Of a stretch of 64,000 nucleotides of DNA, positions 29,528 to 36,637 are shown piece after piece. Source of the stretch: Zetaproteobacteria bacterium CG_4_9_14_3_um_filter_49_83. Lineage in GTDB: Bacteria > Pseudomonadota > Zetaproteobacteria > Mariprofundales > Mariprofundaceae. The notes below the pieces were generated by a model that was not told where the DNA came from, made no database searches, and was given only the letters and a program-made list of their open reading frames with translations. Made by a program: the position numbers and the translations under genes. Within the stretch, counting starts at the first letter, position 1, and every line of letters starts with the position of its first letter. The stretch spans positions 31,189-95,188 of the forward strand of contig PFXG01000068.1 of the NCBI GenBank assembly GCA_002791545.1, read 5' to 3'.

Positions 29528-30610
29528 CTACTGCCACTGGTACCTTGCTTTCAGGCTGTTAAGCCTTGTACCCCATGGAAGCAGGCCTTCATTTTGCAAT
29601 CTCCCGATTACAATGCCGGGCGCGATCCCCAGCTCTTTTGCGAAAGCACTGATAGAAGTAGCCGAATGCCCCAACAGTATCAAACGCTCTTCATGCTGTT
29701 TGGGGATCAATAAATTGGCTGCAAACTGATTCGCTTCGTCTTCCTGTTCGTTATCCAGACCATTCCCTTCAATAAACAGCATTTTCTTGCCATGCAGCAA
29801 CAAATGACCCGCCTCATGAAAAAAAGAAAACCACAAATGGTCGTTGGTTTTATGACGAAGGCTCAACATCAACAGTGTCTTATCGGATGCGATCCATTTC
29901 GTGGCTCCTGATACTGGACATCCAGTTGGTGCAGGTTCAAACACCACGGCCACGCCAGACGCAGCACATGCTTCCATCAATGCAGGTATAAACACACTCG
30001 GATTAGTTTCATTGGTCAACGCACGTAACTCTTCAAGCGTGGCTTTGAATCGACCCTTATTGAAAGGGGCTGTACGAATGTCACTGGCCCGGCGCTCGCC
30101 CTGTCTGAGCCATGCAGAAACGGCTCCCGGCTGTTTGTCGAACTTCCCACTTGCGCGAAATGCAGCCAGAGGAGATGCATATTTGTTGCGCCATGCATCA
30201 ACCGAAGCCACGCCGAAAAATTTCAGTGCCTCGGACACCTGCTCGGCCTTGTTTTTGCACTTGCGCATCCATTGGCTATCCACCATGTGCTTAATAGGGA
30301 TTTCCTTTAGCCACGCCACATCATGTTCCAGCGCTTCCAGCTCGGTCTCTCTGGCAAGGGCTTCACGATACTGACTTTCGCGATTCATCCAGAAGCGTGC
30401 ACTGCTGCCCAGCACCCGTTCCAGACGAATGGCTGCATCTTCCGTGATGGCAGACTTTCCATTGATCAACTGACTCACATGCTTGGGGCTAAAACCGATA
30501 CGCTCGGCAAACTCAGTCTGCTTCCAGCCGCGCTCTTCCAACAGATCGAGGATTGTGTCACCGGGCGTGGAAATCCAGTCCGGAGAAAAGGTTGCTGTTT
30601 GCTCAATCAT
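29528..30610 (-). CDS. HigA-type HTH antitoxin fused to ImmA/IrrE metallopeptidase
   Basis: A 360-residue protein. The N-terminal Xre/HigA helix-turn-helix (about 15-75) has the HigA wording GDTILDLLEERGWKQTEFAERIGFSPKHVSQLINGKS. The C-terminal half is an ImmA/IrrE peptidase domain with the zinc motif HEAGH at about 265-269 (SFFHEAGHLLLHG) and ANQFAANLLIP. The ATG at 30610 overlaps the toxin stop by eight bases and has GGAG seven bases upstream. In this family the peptidase part can cleave its own or another repressor on stress. Here it may release the toxin promoter or toxin, which is inference. Confidence 0.88.
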   Translation of the reverse strand: MIEQTATFSPDWISTPGDTILDLLEERGWKQTEFAERIGFSPKHVSQLINGKSAITEDAAIRLERVLGSSARFWMNRESQYREALARETELEALEHDVAWLKEIPIKHMVDSQWMRKCKNKAEQVSEALKFFGVASVDAWRNKYASPLAAFRASGKFDKQPGAVSAWLRQGERRASDIRTAPFNKGRFKATLEELRALTNETNPSVFIPALMEACAASGVAVVFEPAPTGCPVSGATKWIASDKTLLMLSLRHKTNDHLWFSFFHEAGHLLLHGKKMLFIEGNGLDNEQEDEANQFAANLLIPKQHEERLILLGHSATSISAFAKELGIAPGIVIGRLQNEGLLPWGTRLNSLKARYQWQ

Positions 30611-30932
30611 GATAATCTCCAATAAACACAATACACACTTTCGTCACTTCGTCCCATGCAATGGTTCCGTCGTCTTTGGTTGGCACTGGTTCATTCGCAC
30701 TCTTGAAAACCAGTCGATCTCCACCATGCAAATCCACAGAAAACTGCCCTAATCGATCTCTTTCCAATGGATGTGGCCTGCCAGCCACAAGATCATCAAC
30801 GACTTCGGCGGCCAGCAAATCTGCAAGTCGCGTTCTGAGCTTCTTGGCACTGAGCGCGCCATGTTTCTTTACCATCGCTCGCTGGTTTTCATACAGTTTC
30901 TGAAGCTCATTTGTTAAAAAAGAAATTTCCAC
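30603..30932 (-). CDS. HigB-like toxin
   Basis: A 109-residue protein of the plasmid-maintenance killer / RelE-like family. Expected activity is ribosome-dependent mRNA cleavage. The C-terminal pattern VCIVFIGDYHD and the central HPLERDRLGQFSVDLHGGDRLVF match HigB proteins, which end in the catalytic -YHD. The N-terminus has a long lead with KLRTRLADLLAAE. It starts with GTG, with the palindromic operator 21 bases upstream, and overlaps the antitoxin gene. Toxin-first order is the usual hig arrangement. Confidence 0.85.
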   Translation of the reverse strand: MEISFLTNELQKLYENQRAMVKKHGALSAKKLRTRLADLLAAEVVDDLVAGRPHPLERDRLGQFSVDLHGGDRLVFKSANEPVPTKDDGTIAWDEVTKVCIVFIGDYHD

Positions 30933-30941
30933 CGTGGCCGA

Positions 30942-30971
30942 AATATAAAATCGTTTACCTGTCAGGTAAAC
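30942..30971 (-). promoter_or_regulatory. Promoter with perfect 19-bp palindromic operator of the hig-like module
   Basis: GTTTACCTGTCAGGTAAAC (30953-30971) is a perfect palindrome with a single central base. On the minus strand it covers a -35 element TTTACC (30970-30965), spaced 17 bases from the -10 element TATATT (30947-30942). Binding by the HTH antitoxin would block the promoter directly, the usual autorepression of such modules. Confidence 0.85.
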
Positions 30972-31131
30972 ATCTTATTCCAAATGTGTGCCGTGCCATC
31001 ATTTTTTCAGCTGAATCGGCGATAAGAGCAATTTGATATCACTGTGCTACAGTTCAGGCAGTTCTTTGCCAGTGGCAACAGAACCCATAAAGGCCTGACC
31101 GCTGAGCCCGCCTGGCGAATCAGCGATATTT

Positions 31132-31572
31132 TTATGCCCATTTTGGATTTGTCCTGATCTGATTGATCGTCCGCACCACAGCAACAAAAGCCGTTATAAA
31201 CTCTGCCTTGTTTGGTAACATCAGGTTGTGACCCCATGGCAATTGTGCAACAGCCTCTTGCACAAATTCCGCATCCGGCCACGCTTCGGCAAATGCACGC
31301 ATATACTTGAGGTTTCGCGGCGAGAACCCTTTCATATCGGGGAATGCAGCGCGCAAATCATGCGCCAGCCGCTCAATCACCTTCGCGCCCCAGCCCTGCT
31401 CCGCCTGCCGCGCCAGAATATCTCGCCCGATCTGCCAATAAAGCAGCACCAGCTCCCGGTTGACCGCCAGCGTGGCGCGCTGCTGCGCGTGATGGATACG
31501 ATCTTTAAGATCAGCCAGCCAATCGGCATAACCCGCCGGCGGCGGTGTCAGGCTGACAGGTTTATCGCTCAT
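31132..31572 (-). pseudogene. DUF1016 (YhcG-like) nuclease gene, truncated after its N-terminal domain
   Basis: The ATG at 31572 follows AGGGGAAA. The first ~115 residues are a clear DUF1016 N-terminal domain: NRELVLLYWQIGRDILARQ, GWGAKVIERLAHDL, FPDMKGFSPRNLKYMRAFAEAWP and AVAQLPWGHN. The full family is about 350 residues with a PDDEXK nuclease at the C-terminus. Here, directly after LPWGHN, the sequence turns into unrelated residues and stops at 31132, so the nuclease is lost. The gene is preceded by a fragment of another gene, making this a scar region. Confidence 0.75.
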
Positions 31573-31684
31573 ACTTTTTTCCCCTTGCCACTTTCTTCGA
31601 GAGCCTGACCGTCGCCAAATCTCGCCTGAACCCAAGCGTCTTGCCTTCCGGAGATGACAGCAGCCGCTCAATATCCAATGTCAC
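31562..31684 (-). pseudogene. 5' remnant of an AlbA_2 (Schlafen-like) domain gene
   Basis: From a GTG at 31684 a 40-codon frame reads DIERLLSSPEGKTLGFRRDL, very close to the N-terminus of AlbA_2/divergent AAA_4 proteins (typically LLxxPEGxTLEFKRDL). It then runs into unrelated sequence and a stop at 31562, overlapping the DUF1016 start. It is too short for automatic gene finding and is clearly a fragment. Confidence 0.6.
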
Positions 31685-31688
31685 CCCC

Positions 31689-31719
31689 TATGCGCCATGC
31701 AAGACCGGCACCATCATTC
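31689..31719. repeat. 31-bp boundary repeat, copy A
   Basis: Identical over 31 bases to 33638-33668; the core reads GCGCCATGCAAGACCGGCAC. On the minus strand it contains the stop of the TOPRIM gene (GAATGA) and ends the cargo unit. Degenerate relatives with AAGACxxGGCAC lie at about 33617-33637 and 35195-35225. Confidence 0.9.
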
Positions 31720-33417
31720 ATCACTCCTCTTGATCAGCTTGCCCGTCTGTTTATCCACCCGATATTCAGATGGAGTATTGCTATACCATGATGAAAGCCC
31801 GCGCACAATGATTTCGATTATCTCGTAAATTTGCCGCTTTTGACTGGTATCTTCTCTATCGGGATTATTCATTGCAAACTGCATCAGAACCTCTCCCCAG
31901 TCAGCGCCTTTACCAAGCTGATTCAACTCCGATACGCTGCTTTTGGCAGCCTTAAATAAAGCGTCGCCAGAAGTAACGCCTTCCAGGGCAGCCTGCAGCG
32001 TTGTGCGTAATTCGGCGGCAGCCCCTCGCTCCACCGCCATATTCCATAGTATTTCTTCAAGCTCATTTACAGAAAAATTCCCAAACTCAAAATCAGGCTT
32101 CTGGATATAAAACTCTCCATACATTTGATCTTGTTGTGCTGCTTGGCGTACGGCACGCTCGTTATCACTTACATCACCATCAAGTATCACGATACTCAAA
32201 ATATGAGATTGCTTGTCCTGCCGAAGCGAATCCCGAAATGCCAACCCTTTGCCTTTCCTCTCGATAAATTGACCCTTCAGATTGATTAATTCCACGCCAC
32301 TTTCCGGAGTAAAATAACTATCGAGAGCACCATATTCTGTCTCGCCCTCAACATAGCATCGAAAACGAGGGGCGGAATTCAGTCCGCAAGAACCAAGAAA
32401 CTTCTTTCGCACCACTTCCGATGCATCAAAAATTCGTTCAGTACCATATTTGATTTCCCGTGCTCCTCGCATCCATTGACCGAAACCCTTCTGATCTTCT
32501 TCCGGGAGGCTAATATCAAAGGCTTCCTCAGTAGCTCTTCGCAATGTTTCTGCCATTGTCAGTAATAGCATGGCTCCACCGATTTCACCCTTGATTTTCA
32601 GCCGAACGTCCGCATTGGCCAATCGCAACAGGGTGTGAATCTCTTTGTTTGGATCAATCACTTCTGCCATCTGGCACAAGTCAGATCGTTTCGACTCGAT
32701 GTCATCCACTCCGATCTCAGTGAGTAACGGATACACAAGGGTTTTGTAAAACGATAACGCCTCTTGATGGGCTTCATGGGTATAAGGGAATGACCTGAGT
32801 CGAATTTTGTGAAAGATCTTTGTGTACGCGCATGGCTCAAACATCACCGCAGTAGCCACATCGTCATTCCATTTATTCAGCGCTTCACAAAATGACTCGC
32901 TCTTCGAAGCCTCATTGATACAAGCCAGATAACTTTCAACGAGTGCAGGGTATCGCTCAACATTCCAAAGGAACTGCATGGGAATAATGTTGGGGTAAAA
33001 GGCCCGCTCTAAATGCCAAAGGGCATAATATCGGAACGGATGAAAATATAGTTTCACATGGGAGGGCAATTTAGCGGCTTCTTTCAGTGCGTTTACCCAT
33101 CCGCTTGGCTTAACTTTTACGGTTCGAAAATCGCAATAGACATGCTCGCCATCATCAGTTGTGTAGGCAAATTCAACGCCCTTCCTGTTGAGCTTGCGAG
33201 TAGACTTAATAAAATCAGCCCTCAATAGGCCAACTTGCCATAAACCTTTTATCGTCTCCTCTGCAAGGGTGAAGGATAGCCCGAGTTTAGAGACGTAATC
33301 TGCAAAGCCTCTGGGTGGCATCAAATCAAACTGGCCCAGACTCGAAAAGTTCTTGGCCCAGAATTCAAGCTGCTCCTGATTGTCTCTGATCGAATTCAGA
33401 CTACTCAATACATTCAC
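31714..33417 (-). CDS. TOPRIM-domain protein with an unrecognised N-terminal half
   Basis: A 567-residue protein starting with GTG. The last ~215 residues hold a TOPRIM-like fold: CYVEGETEYGAL (E357 as the general acid) and IVILDGDVSD (D413/D415), the metal pair of OLD-family and DUF4435-type nucleases, followed by FEFGNFSVNELEEIL. No ATPase motifs are visible, so it is not a full OLD protein. The first 345 residues are helical, with aromatic-rich segments (HVKLYFHPFRYYALWHLERAFYP in part), and match nothing I know. It is co-oriented with the defence genes and flanked by a methyltransferase remnant and the 31-bp repeats. A nuclease effector is the likely role, at moderate certainty. Confidence 0.65.
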   Translation of the reverse strand: MNVLSSLNSIRDNQEQLEFWAKNFSSLGQFDLMPPRGFADYVSKLGLSFTLAEETIKGLWQVGLLRADFIKSTRKLNRKGVEFAYTTDDGEHVYCDFRTVKVKPSGWVNALKEAAKLPSHVKLYFHPFRYYALWHLERAFYPNIIPMQFLWNVERYPALVESYLACINEASKSESFCEALNKWNDDVATAVMFEPCAYTKIFHKIRLRSFPYTHEAHQEALSFYKTLVYPLLTEIGVDDIESKRSDLCQMAEVIDPNKEIHTLLRLANADVRLKIKGEIGGAMLLLTMAETLRRATEEAFDISLPEEDQKGFGQWMRGAREIKYGTERIFDASEVVRKKFLGSCGLNSAPRFRCYVEGETEYGALDSYFTPESGVELINLKGQFIERKGKGLAFRDSLRQDKQSHILSIVILDGDVSDNERAVRQAAQQDQMYGEFYIQKPDFEFGNFSVNELEEILWNMAVERGAAAELRTTLQAALEGVTSGDALFKAAKSSVSELNQLGKGADWGEVLMQFAMNNPDREDTSQKRQIYEIIEIIVRGLSSWYSNTPSEYRVDKQTGKLIKRSDE

Positions 33418-33441
33418 ACTGAATAGCCATAATGGTGAGAG

Positions 33442-33597
33442 TCACGAAGCTCTATTCCGTACTGAGGGTTTCGCAGCGCCCTTTGCCTTATTTGCTGCCA
33501 TACTGGTGTAGAGTTCAAACAGCTTTTCAAGGCGTTCGGTATCGTTTTTGAAGCGGCGGCCAATGTAGATGCGTTCCAGCACCTCTTCGTCGCGCTC
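33442..33597 (-). pseudogene. 3' remnant of a second MmeI-like methyltransferase gene
   Basis: The minus strand reads EVLERIYIGRRFKNDTERLE and onward to ELYTSMAA, then a Lys/Ala/Arg tail and stop. This is the same C-terminus as the intact methyltransferase at 36.8 kb (EVLERIYIGRRFKND...ELYTKMAA). The DNA is about 90% identical over some 95 bases (33505-33600 against 36858-36953), and the tails differ. The upstream part of the gene is missing. The TOPRIM gene starts 24 bases after the remnant's stop, as cargo does behind the intact methyltransferase. Confidence 0.85.
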
Positions 33598-33637
33598 GCG
33601 GGGCGCGATTCAGATTCAAGACTAGGCACCATCATTT

Positions 33638-33668
33638 TATGCGCCATGCAAGACCGGCACCATCATTC
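33638..33668. repeat. 31-bp boundary repeat, copy B
   Basis: Identical to the copy at 31689-31719 and likewise covering the stop of a cargo gene, here the SecB-like chaperone (GAATGA). A shorter related copy, AAGACTAGGCACCATCATTT, lies directly beside it at about 33617-33637, so the unit is partly tandem. Confidence 0.9.
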
Positions 33669-34142
33669 TTTATTTTCAGATTCCTGCGGGCGGAAATGGT
33701 GCGGGAGCGGAATCACCGGCAACCCCATGCGTGTGCAGGTCGATTGCAAATATTCACGCCAGAACGGCCATACATGAAAGCGCACATTACAATTGAGAAA
33801 CTCAGACATGGCCGCTTCATCAAATGCTTCCGGTTCCTTCAACTGATATTCTGATGCAAATACAGCAAGGATTTCCGCCCGAACATATGCGCTATCTTTT
33901 TCATCGACTGTTTCATCGACCAACCGAACGCCAGCCTCATACTGAAATGCAATAAAGCTCTGCCCTTCTTCTGCACGCAATAATTCATATTCGCTTATTA
34001 CTTTCGATTTATACTGAATTTGAAACTCACCGTTGTTATACGGCGGATGAAAACCTGTGTGTGTGTAAACCTTCGAGCTTCTTAGGTAGACCCCGACAGG
34101 ATTCAGTACCTCAGCGGCTTTTTTCAGCAGCTCTCTGTTCAT
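33663..34142 (-). CDS. SecB-like chaperone of a toxin-antitoxin-chaperone module
   Basis: A 159-residue protein. The second half follows the SecB pattern: strands YVRAEILAVFASEYQL, then a C-terminal helical arm, MSEFLNCNVRFHVWPFWREYLQ, TCTRMGLPVIPLP, matching SecB's N-x-x-x-x-x-WP-Y/F-x-RE-x(5-6)-R-x-G-x-P-x-x-x-LP. The start overlaps the antitoxin stop by four bases (ATGA), and the toxin gene stands before that. The order toxin-antitoxin-SecB is that of TAC systems, in which the chaperone protects an unstable antitoxin. General export work is unlikely given this context. The family call was made by eye. Confidence 0.75.
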   Translation of the reverse strand: MNRELLKKAAEVLNPVGVYLRSSKVYTHTGFHPPYNNGEFQIQYKSKVISEYELLRAEEGQSFIAFQYEAGVRLVDETVDEKDSAYVRAEILAVFASEYQLKEPEAFDEAAMSEFLNCNVRFHVWPFWREYLQSTCTRMGLPVIPLPHHFRPQESENKE

Positions 34143-34546
34143 AGAGCTGCCCGCCAGCAGCCGTCATCGTTTGAGCTTTCAATGACTTCGATTGACCCAC
34201 CTCTGGCATGGTAATTGGACATGCGCACTACGTTGTCGGAGTGCTGCCAATCACCGTTGGAAGCAGGGGCGTCAGCCCTCTCAAAAACAACTTTTGGAGC
34301 ATCCAACTCAAGCGCAAAGCTGATATCGGCCAAAGAGCGCAGAGTCATGTTTCTGCTGCCACTCAGGAGTTGTGATACATAAGCTTTGCTCTTCCCCATT
34401 CGCTCGGCCAGTTGAGCGCGACCCACTCCCAATTGCTCCATCTGTGCATGAATCTCTTCTGTTACATCCAGAATGAACGACTCTTCAACAACAAGACGCT
34501 GTCTATCTACACTTTCGTTTTTCCAATCTTCGAAATAATTTCTCAT
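34139..34546 (-). CDS. HTH (Xre-type) antitoxin of the TAC module
   Basis: A 135-residue protein with a Cro/C1-type helix-turn-helix in the middle (about 38-90): LGVGRAQLAERMGKSKAYVSQLLSGSRNMTLRSLADISFALE. A C-terminal tail of about 40 residues (VVRMSNYHARGG...) is the place where TAC antitoxins carry the chaperone-addiction segment. It overlaps both neighbours by four bases, so all three proteins should be made in fixed ratio. DNA binding and autorepression are expected from the family. Confidence 0.85.
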   Translation of the reverse strand: MRNYFEDWKNESVDRQRLVVEESFILDVTEEIHAQMEQLGVGRAQLAERMGKSKAYVSQLLSGSRNMTLRSLADISFALELDAPKVVFERADAPASNGDWQHSDNVVRMSNYHARGGSIEVIESSNDDGCWRAAL

Positions 34547-34968
34547 AACCCACCTCTTTCAATTACTTTCCAGTTATCCACCACTCGTTTGGTGTCTTCG
34601 GGGTCTAATTTCCGGCCTTTTTTATAAGCAAAATGACTAACGATGAACACACCTTTTTCTGCATTTGAAAACCACCCATATGCCCGCATCTTCCCTTGTT
34701 TGATTGCATAGAATTTTTTCTTGTCAGGAAGATCAGCCTCAGTATTAAAATGGTCAGGATTGCGTAGCCGTGCCCCATTCGCCATTCGTTGCATCTTTAT
34801 ATGCAACTGAACGTAAGCCTTTTCAATCTGAGTGTCCTTGCATCTGTCTTTTTCTTGCCATATTGCTGTCGCCTCTTTCCATGACGGTAACTTGTTCCAG
34901 TTCTCCATCGAGTCGTCATCTTCTACAAAGCGTACGGTTAAGCGAGGGCCTTTAATGCTTAGCTTCAT
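34543..34968 (-). CDS. RelE/HigB-superfamily toxin of the TAC module
   Basis: A 141-residue protein. The C-terminal ~60 residues (FYAIKQGKMRAYGWFSNAEKGVFIVSHFAYKKGRKL, ending in a helix DPEDTKRVVDNWKVIE) follow the Gp49/HigB toxin layout: a basic beta-sheet with a K-K-x-x-K loop. The N-terminal part is a helical extension. Predicted ribosome-associated endoribonuclease. A likely -10 element and an imperfect palindrome stand just upstream, and the antitoxin gene overlaps its stop. Confidence 0.75.
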   Translation of the reverse strand: MKLSIKGPRLTVRFVEDDDSMENWNKLPSWKEATAIWQEKDRCKDTQIEKAYVQLHIKMQRMANGARLRNPDHFNTEADLPDKKKFYAIKQGKMRAYGWFSNAEKGVFIVSHFAYKKGRKLDPEDTKRVVDNWKVIERGGL

Positions 34969-35147
34969 ACGCTACCCTTCACTATAGCACATCGGTTAAC
35001 ATATATATTAACTTTAGCGCGGCGAACAATATACTGCAAGGTAAGGCCGTCAAGTACCGTGTGACGAATTGAATGATCTATGGCCATCATCTTTCCCCGG
35101 CAAAGCAAGTCGGGTCTGCTTTCGTCGCAATAGACTTCAAACTTCAT
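34965..35147 (-). pseudogene. 5' remnant of a DUF3800 gene now acting as leader of the TAC module
   Basis: The first ~15 residues, MKFEVYCDESRPDLL, are the exact start of DUF3800 proteins (catalytic-type D-E-S), with a good GGAGG ribosome site. The remaining 45 residues are unrelated, and the frame ends by overlapping the toxin ATG. A DUF3800 protein is normally over 200 residues, so this is a fragment. Its reading might still couple translation to the toxin. Confidence 0.65.
34981..35012 (-). promoter_or_regulatory. Probable TAC promoter and operator
   Basis: On the minus strand an imperfect 18-base palindrome (plus strand GTTAACATATATATTAAC, 34995-35012) stands upstream of an extended -10 element TGCTATAGT (-10 hexamer 34986-34981), which is only 13 bases from the toxin start codon. 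The very short leader and the palindrome fit an autorepressed module. Confidence 0.55.
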
Positions 35148-35236
35148 GTTGCCTCCGCCAGCCTCTTCTCAGTGAACTTCGTCACCAGCCTCTCATGCAC
35201 AATTCAAGACCAGGCACTGCATTTTGTTCACTTTAA

Positions 35237-35336
35237 TAGGGATGAATGCGCGAAACGAGTCCTGACCCCTATCTCCTACTGACCCCTATCTCCTATAGGG
35301 ATGAATGCGCGAAACGAGTCCTGACCCCTATCTCCT
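35237..35336. repeat. Two 41-bp direct repeats with a partial third copy
   Basis: A 41-base unit starting TAGGGATGAATGCGCGAAAC and ending CCCCTATCTCCT occurs at 35237-35277 and 35296-35336. Between them (35279-35294) the last 16 bases, CTGACCCCTATCTCCT, occur once more. Similar GACCCCT/GGGTCAG words recur at 58157-58181 and 63895-63930. They look like the short palindrome-rich repeats spread by RAYT-type transposases, but no transposase gene is present. Confidence 0.85.
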
Positions 35337-35379
35337 CGAATTTGTTTCAATTGGCACCATCAATTTGGCGCCATCATTC

Positions 35380-36141
35380 TTAAGCAGCTAAACGGCTCAG
35401 CGTCTGCACACCTGATGAACGGAAGTCATCAAGTGAAGTGAACTGCTTATCGGCGTTTTTAGTCAAATATGTAGCTGCTTTCTTTGGCATGCTTTCCATG
35501 CTTTCATAAACAATCACGCCCATAAATGCCAGGCTTGCTTTCTGAAATTCGAGCAATGCAATAGCCGCTGTTTTCGCCCTATCCTGACTCCCCACCCCAT
35601 ATAAAAAGAATGGTTTATTTTTCGCTTCCAACACATAATCCACTTCCAAAACTGGATAATCCGGCAATGGAACCACATTTTGTCTCGGCTGGAACATGCT
35701 CAGCTTGTCAAAGACAAACACTTCCAAATCTTCATAGAACAATGACTTGACCGTATCTCGCTGCCACAACCGCATATTGCATACTTTCTGAACCAGTCCC
35801 ACGAACTGCATCACACTCTGAAACAGCAATTCAGGGGCGCTGTCCAGATACAATTCGCCTTCATGCTCCATAACAGCATTCTGTATCAACAGAGTCTCAA
35901 ATATTTTTTCTCTGGGAGGCGTGTTGATTTCAAAGTTATATGAAAGGCGCATCAATGATAGCCCCAAATCGGTTATCCGAATCAGGTTGCCACTGTCCGG
36001 ACTCACTCGAACATATATGTCGATCATGTCCCCATCTTCATGGAAGACAGGGAGAATCAACTGCCAAATGCCTTTACGCCGCTCATGCAGATTCACCTGG
36101 CCCTCAAACGCGTGTTTCACCACCTCTACAAGATTATTCAT
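35380..36141 (-). CDS. DUF1828-domain protein
   Basis: A 253-residue soluble protein. The N-terminal half has the DUF1828 signature (IRITDLGLSLMRLSYNFEINTPPREKIFETLL), with a preceding strand pair for a compact alpha/beta domain. The C-terminal half (about 130-253) contains PVLEVDYVLEAKNKPFFLYGVGSQDRAKTAAIALLEFQK, resembling a nuclease-like DUF1829 fold. The ATG at 36141 overlaps the upstream DUF6978-like stop by eight bases. Such pairs occur in prophages and defence islands; biochemical activity is unknown. The stop is followed by a boundary repeat relative (GATGGCGCC / GATGGTGCC). Confidence 0.7.
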   Translation of the reverse strand: MNNLVEVVKHAFEGQVNLHERRKGIWQLILPVFHEDGDMIDIYVRVSPDSGNLIRITDLGLSLMRLSYNFEINTPPREKIFETLLIQNAVMEHEGELYLDSAPELLFQSVMQFVGLVQKVCNMRLWQRDTVKSLFYEDLEVFVFDKLSMFQPRQNVVPLPDYPVLEVDYVLEAKNKPFFLYGVGSQDRAKTAAIALLEFQKASLAFMGVIVYESMESMPKKAATYLTKNADKQFTSLDDFRSSGVQTLSRLAA

Positions 36142-36637
36142 GACTTTCCCCTGCAACTCCCAGCAACGTCATTTGCTTGAGCTCCGGAAAGTAGGCCTGC
36201 CAATTTTCGAGTTTGATCTCTTTAAAAAACTCAGCCAATGCGCTCTCCAACGTCGAATATCGATGAGTCAGCTCAATCTCTTTCGGTTCTCTATTTCCCT
36301 GATTCAGCAAACTTTCGCTAACCCTATGGATGTGAAAAGCCGAATAATGCCCATCTTTGCTCCAATCGACTTCTCCATGACTGCCGTTGAAGCGAATCAA
36401 ATTGACACTACCCTTCTCCTTATCGAGTGACTTATAAACAAGCCCAATGGAGAAATCTTCTATCAACTCCGTGCTCTGCCTGATAAACATGGTAAAACTG
36501 TGTTTCTGATCAGCTGATTTGAGCTCCATGCTGCGCCGATTAAACCGGCCATCGGTCTGCATGCCATGTTTTGGTTCCGATCTTTCAATGCTCTTCGGGC
36601 AAGCGATCAGCTCTTTGATTTCACGATCATTCAGCAT
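36134..36637 (-). CDS. DUF6978-like partner of the DUF1828 protein
   Basis: A 167-residue protein starting MLNDREIKELIACPKSI, the form seen in the family I know as DUF6978 (name from memory, tentative). The middle is beta-rich (SFTMFIRQSTELIEDFSIGLVYK, VNLIRFNGSHGEVDW), and the end is helical. A GGGGAGG ribosome site precedes the ATG. It overlaps the 57-residue gene upstream by seven bases and the DUF1828 gene downstream by eight, so the three form a coupled unit behind the methyltransferase. Confidence 0.65.
   Translation of the reverse strand: MLNDREIKELIACPKSIERSEPKHGMQTDGRFNRRSMELKSADQKHSFTMFIRQSTELIEDFSIGLVYKSLDKEKGSVNLIRFNGSHGEVDWSKDGHYSAFHIHRVSESLLNQGNREPKEIELTHRYSTLESALAEFFKEIKLENWQAYFPELKQMTLLGVAGESHE

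Noticed and set aside
31007..31282. 91-residue minus-strand open frame after the DUF1016 fragment
   Set aside because: Cys-rich shadow in another frame of the truncated DUF1016 gene; no start signal.
35237..35336. Minimal CRISPR array
   Set aside because: Only two full units, 18-base spacing made of repeat sequence, no cas genes.
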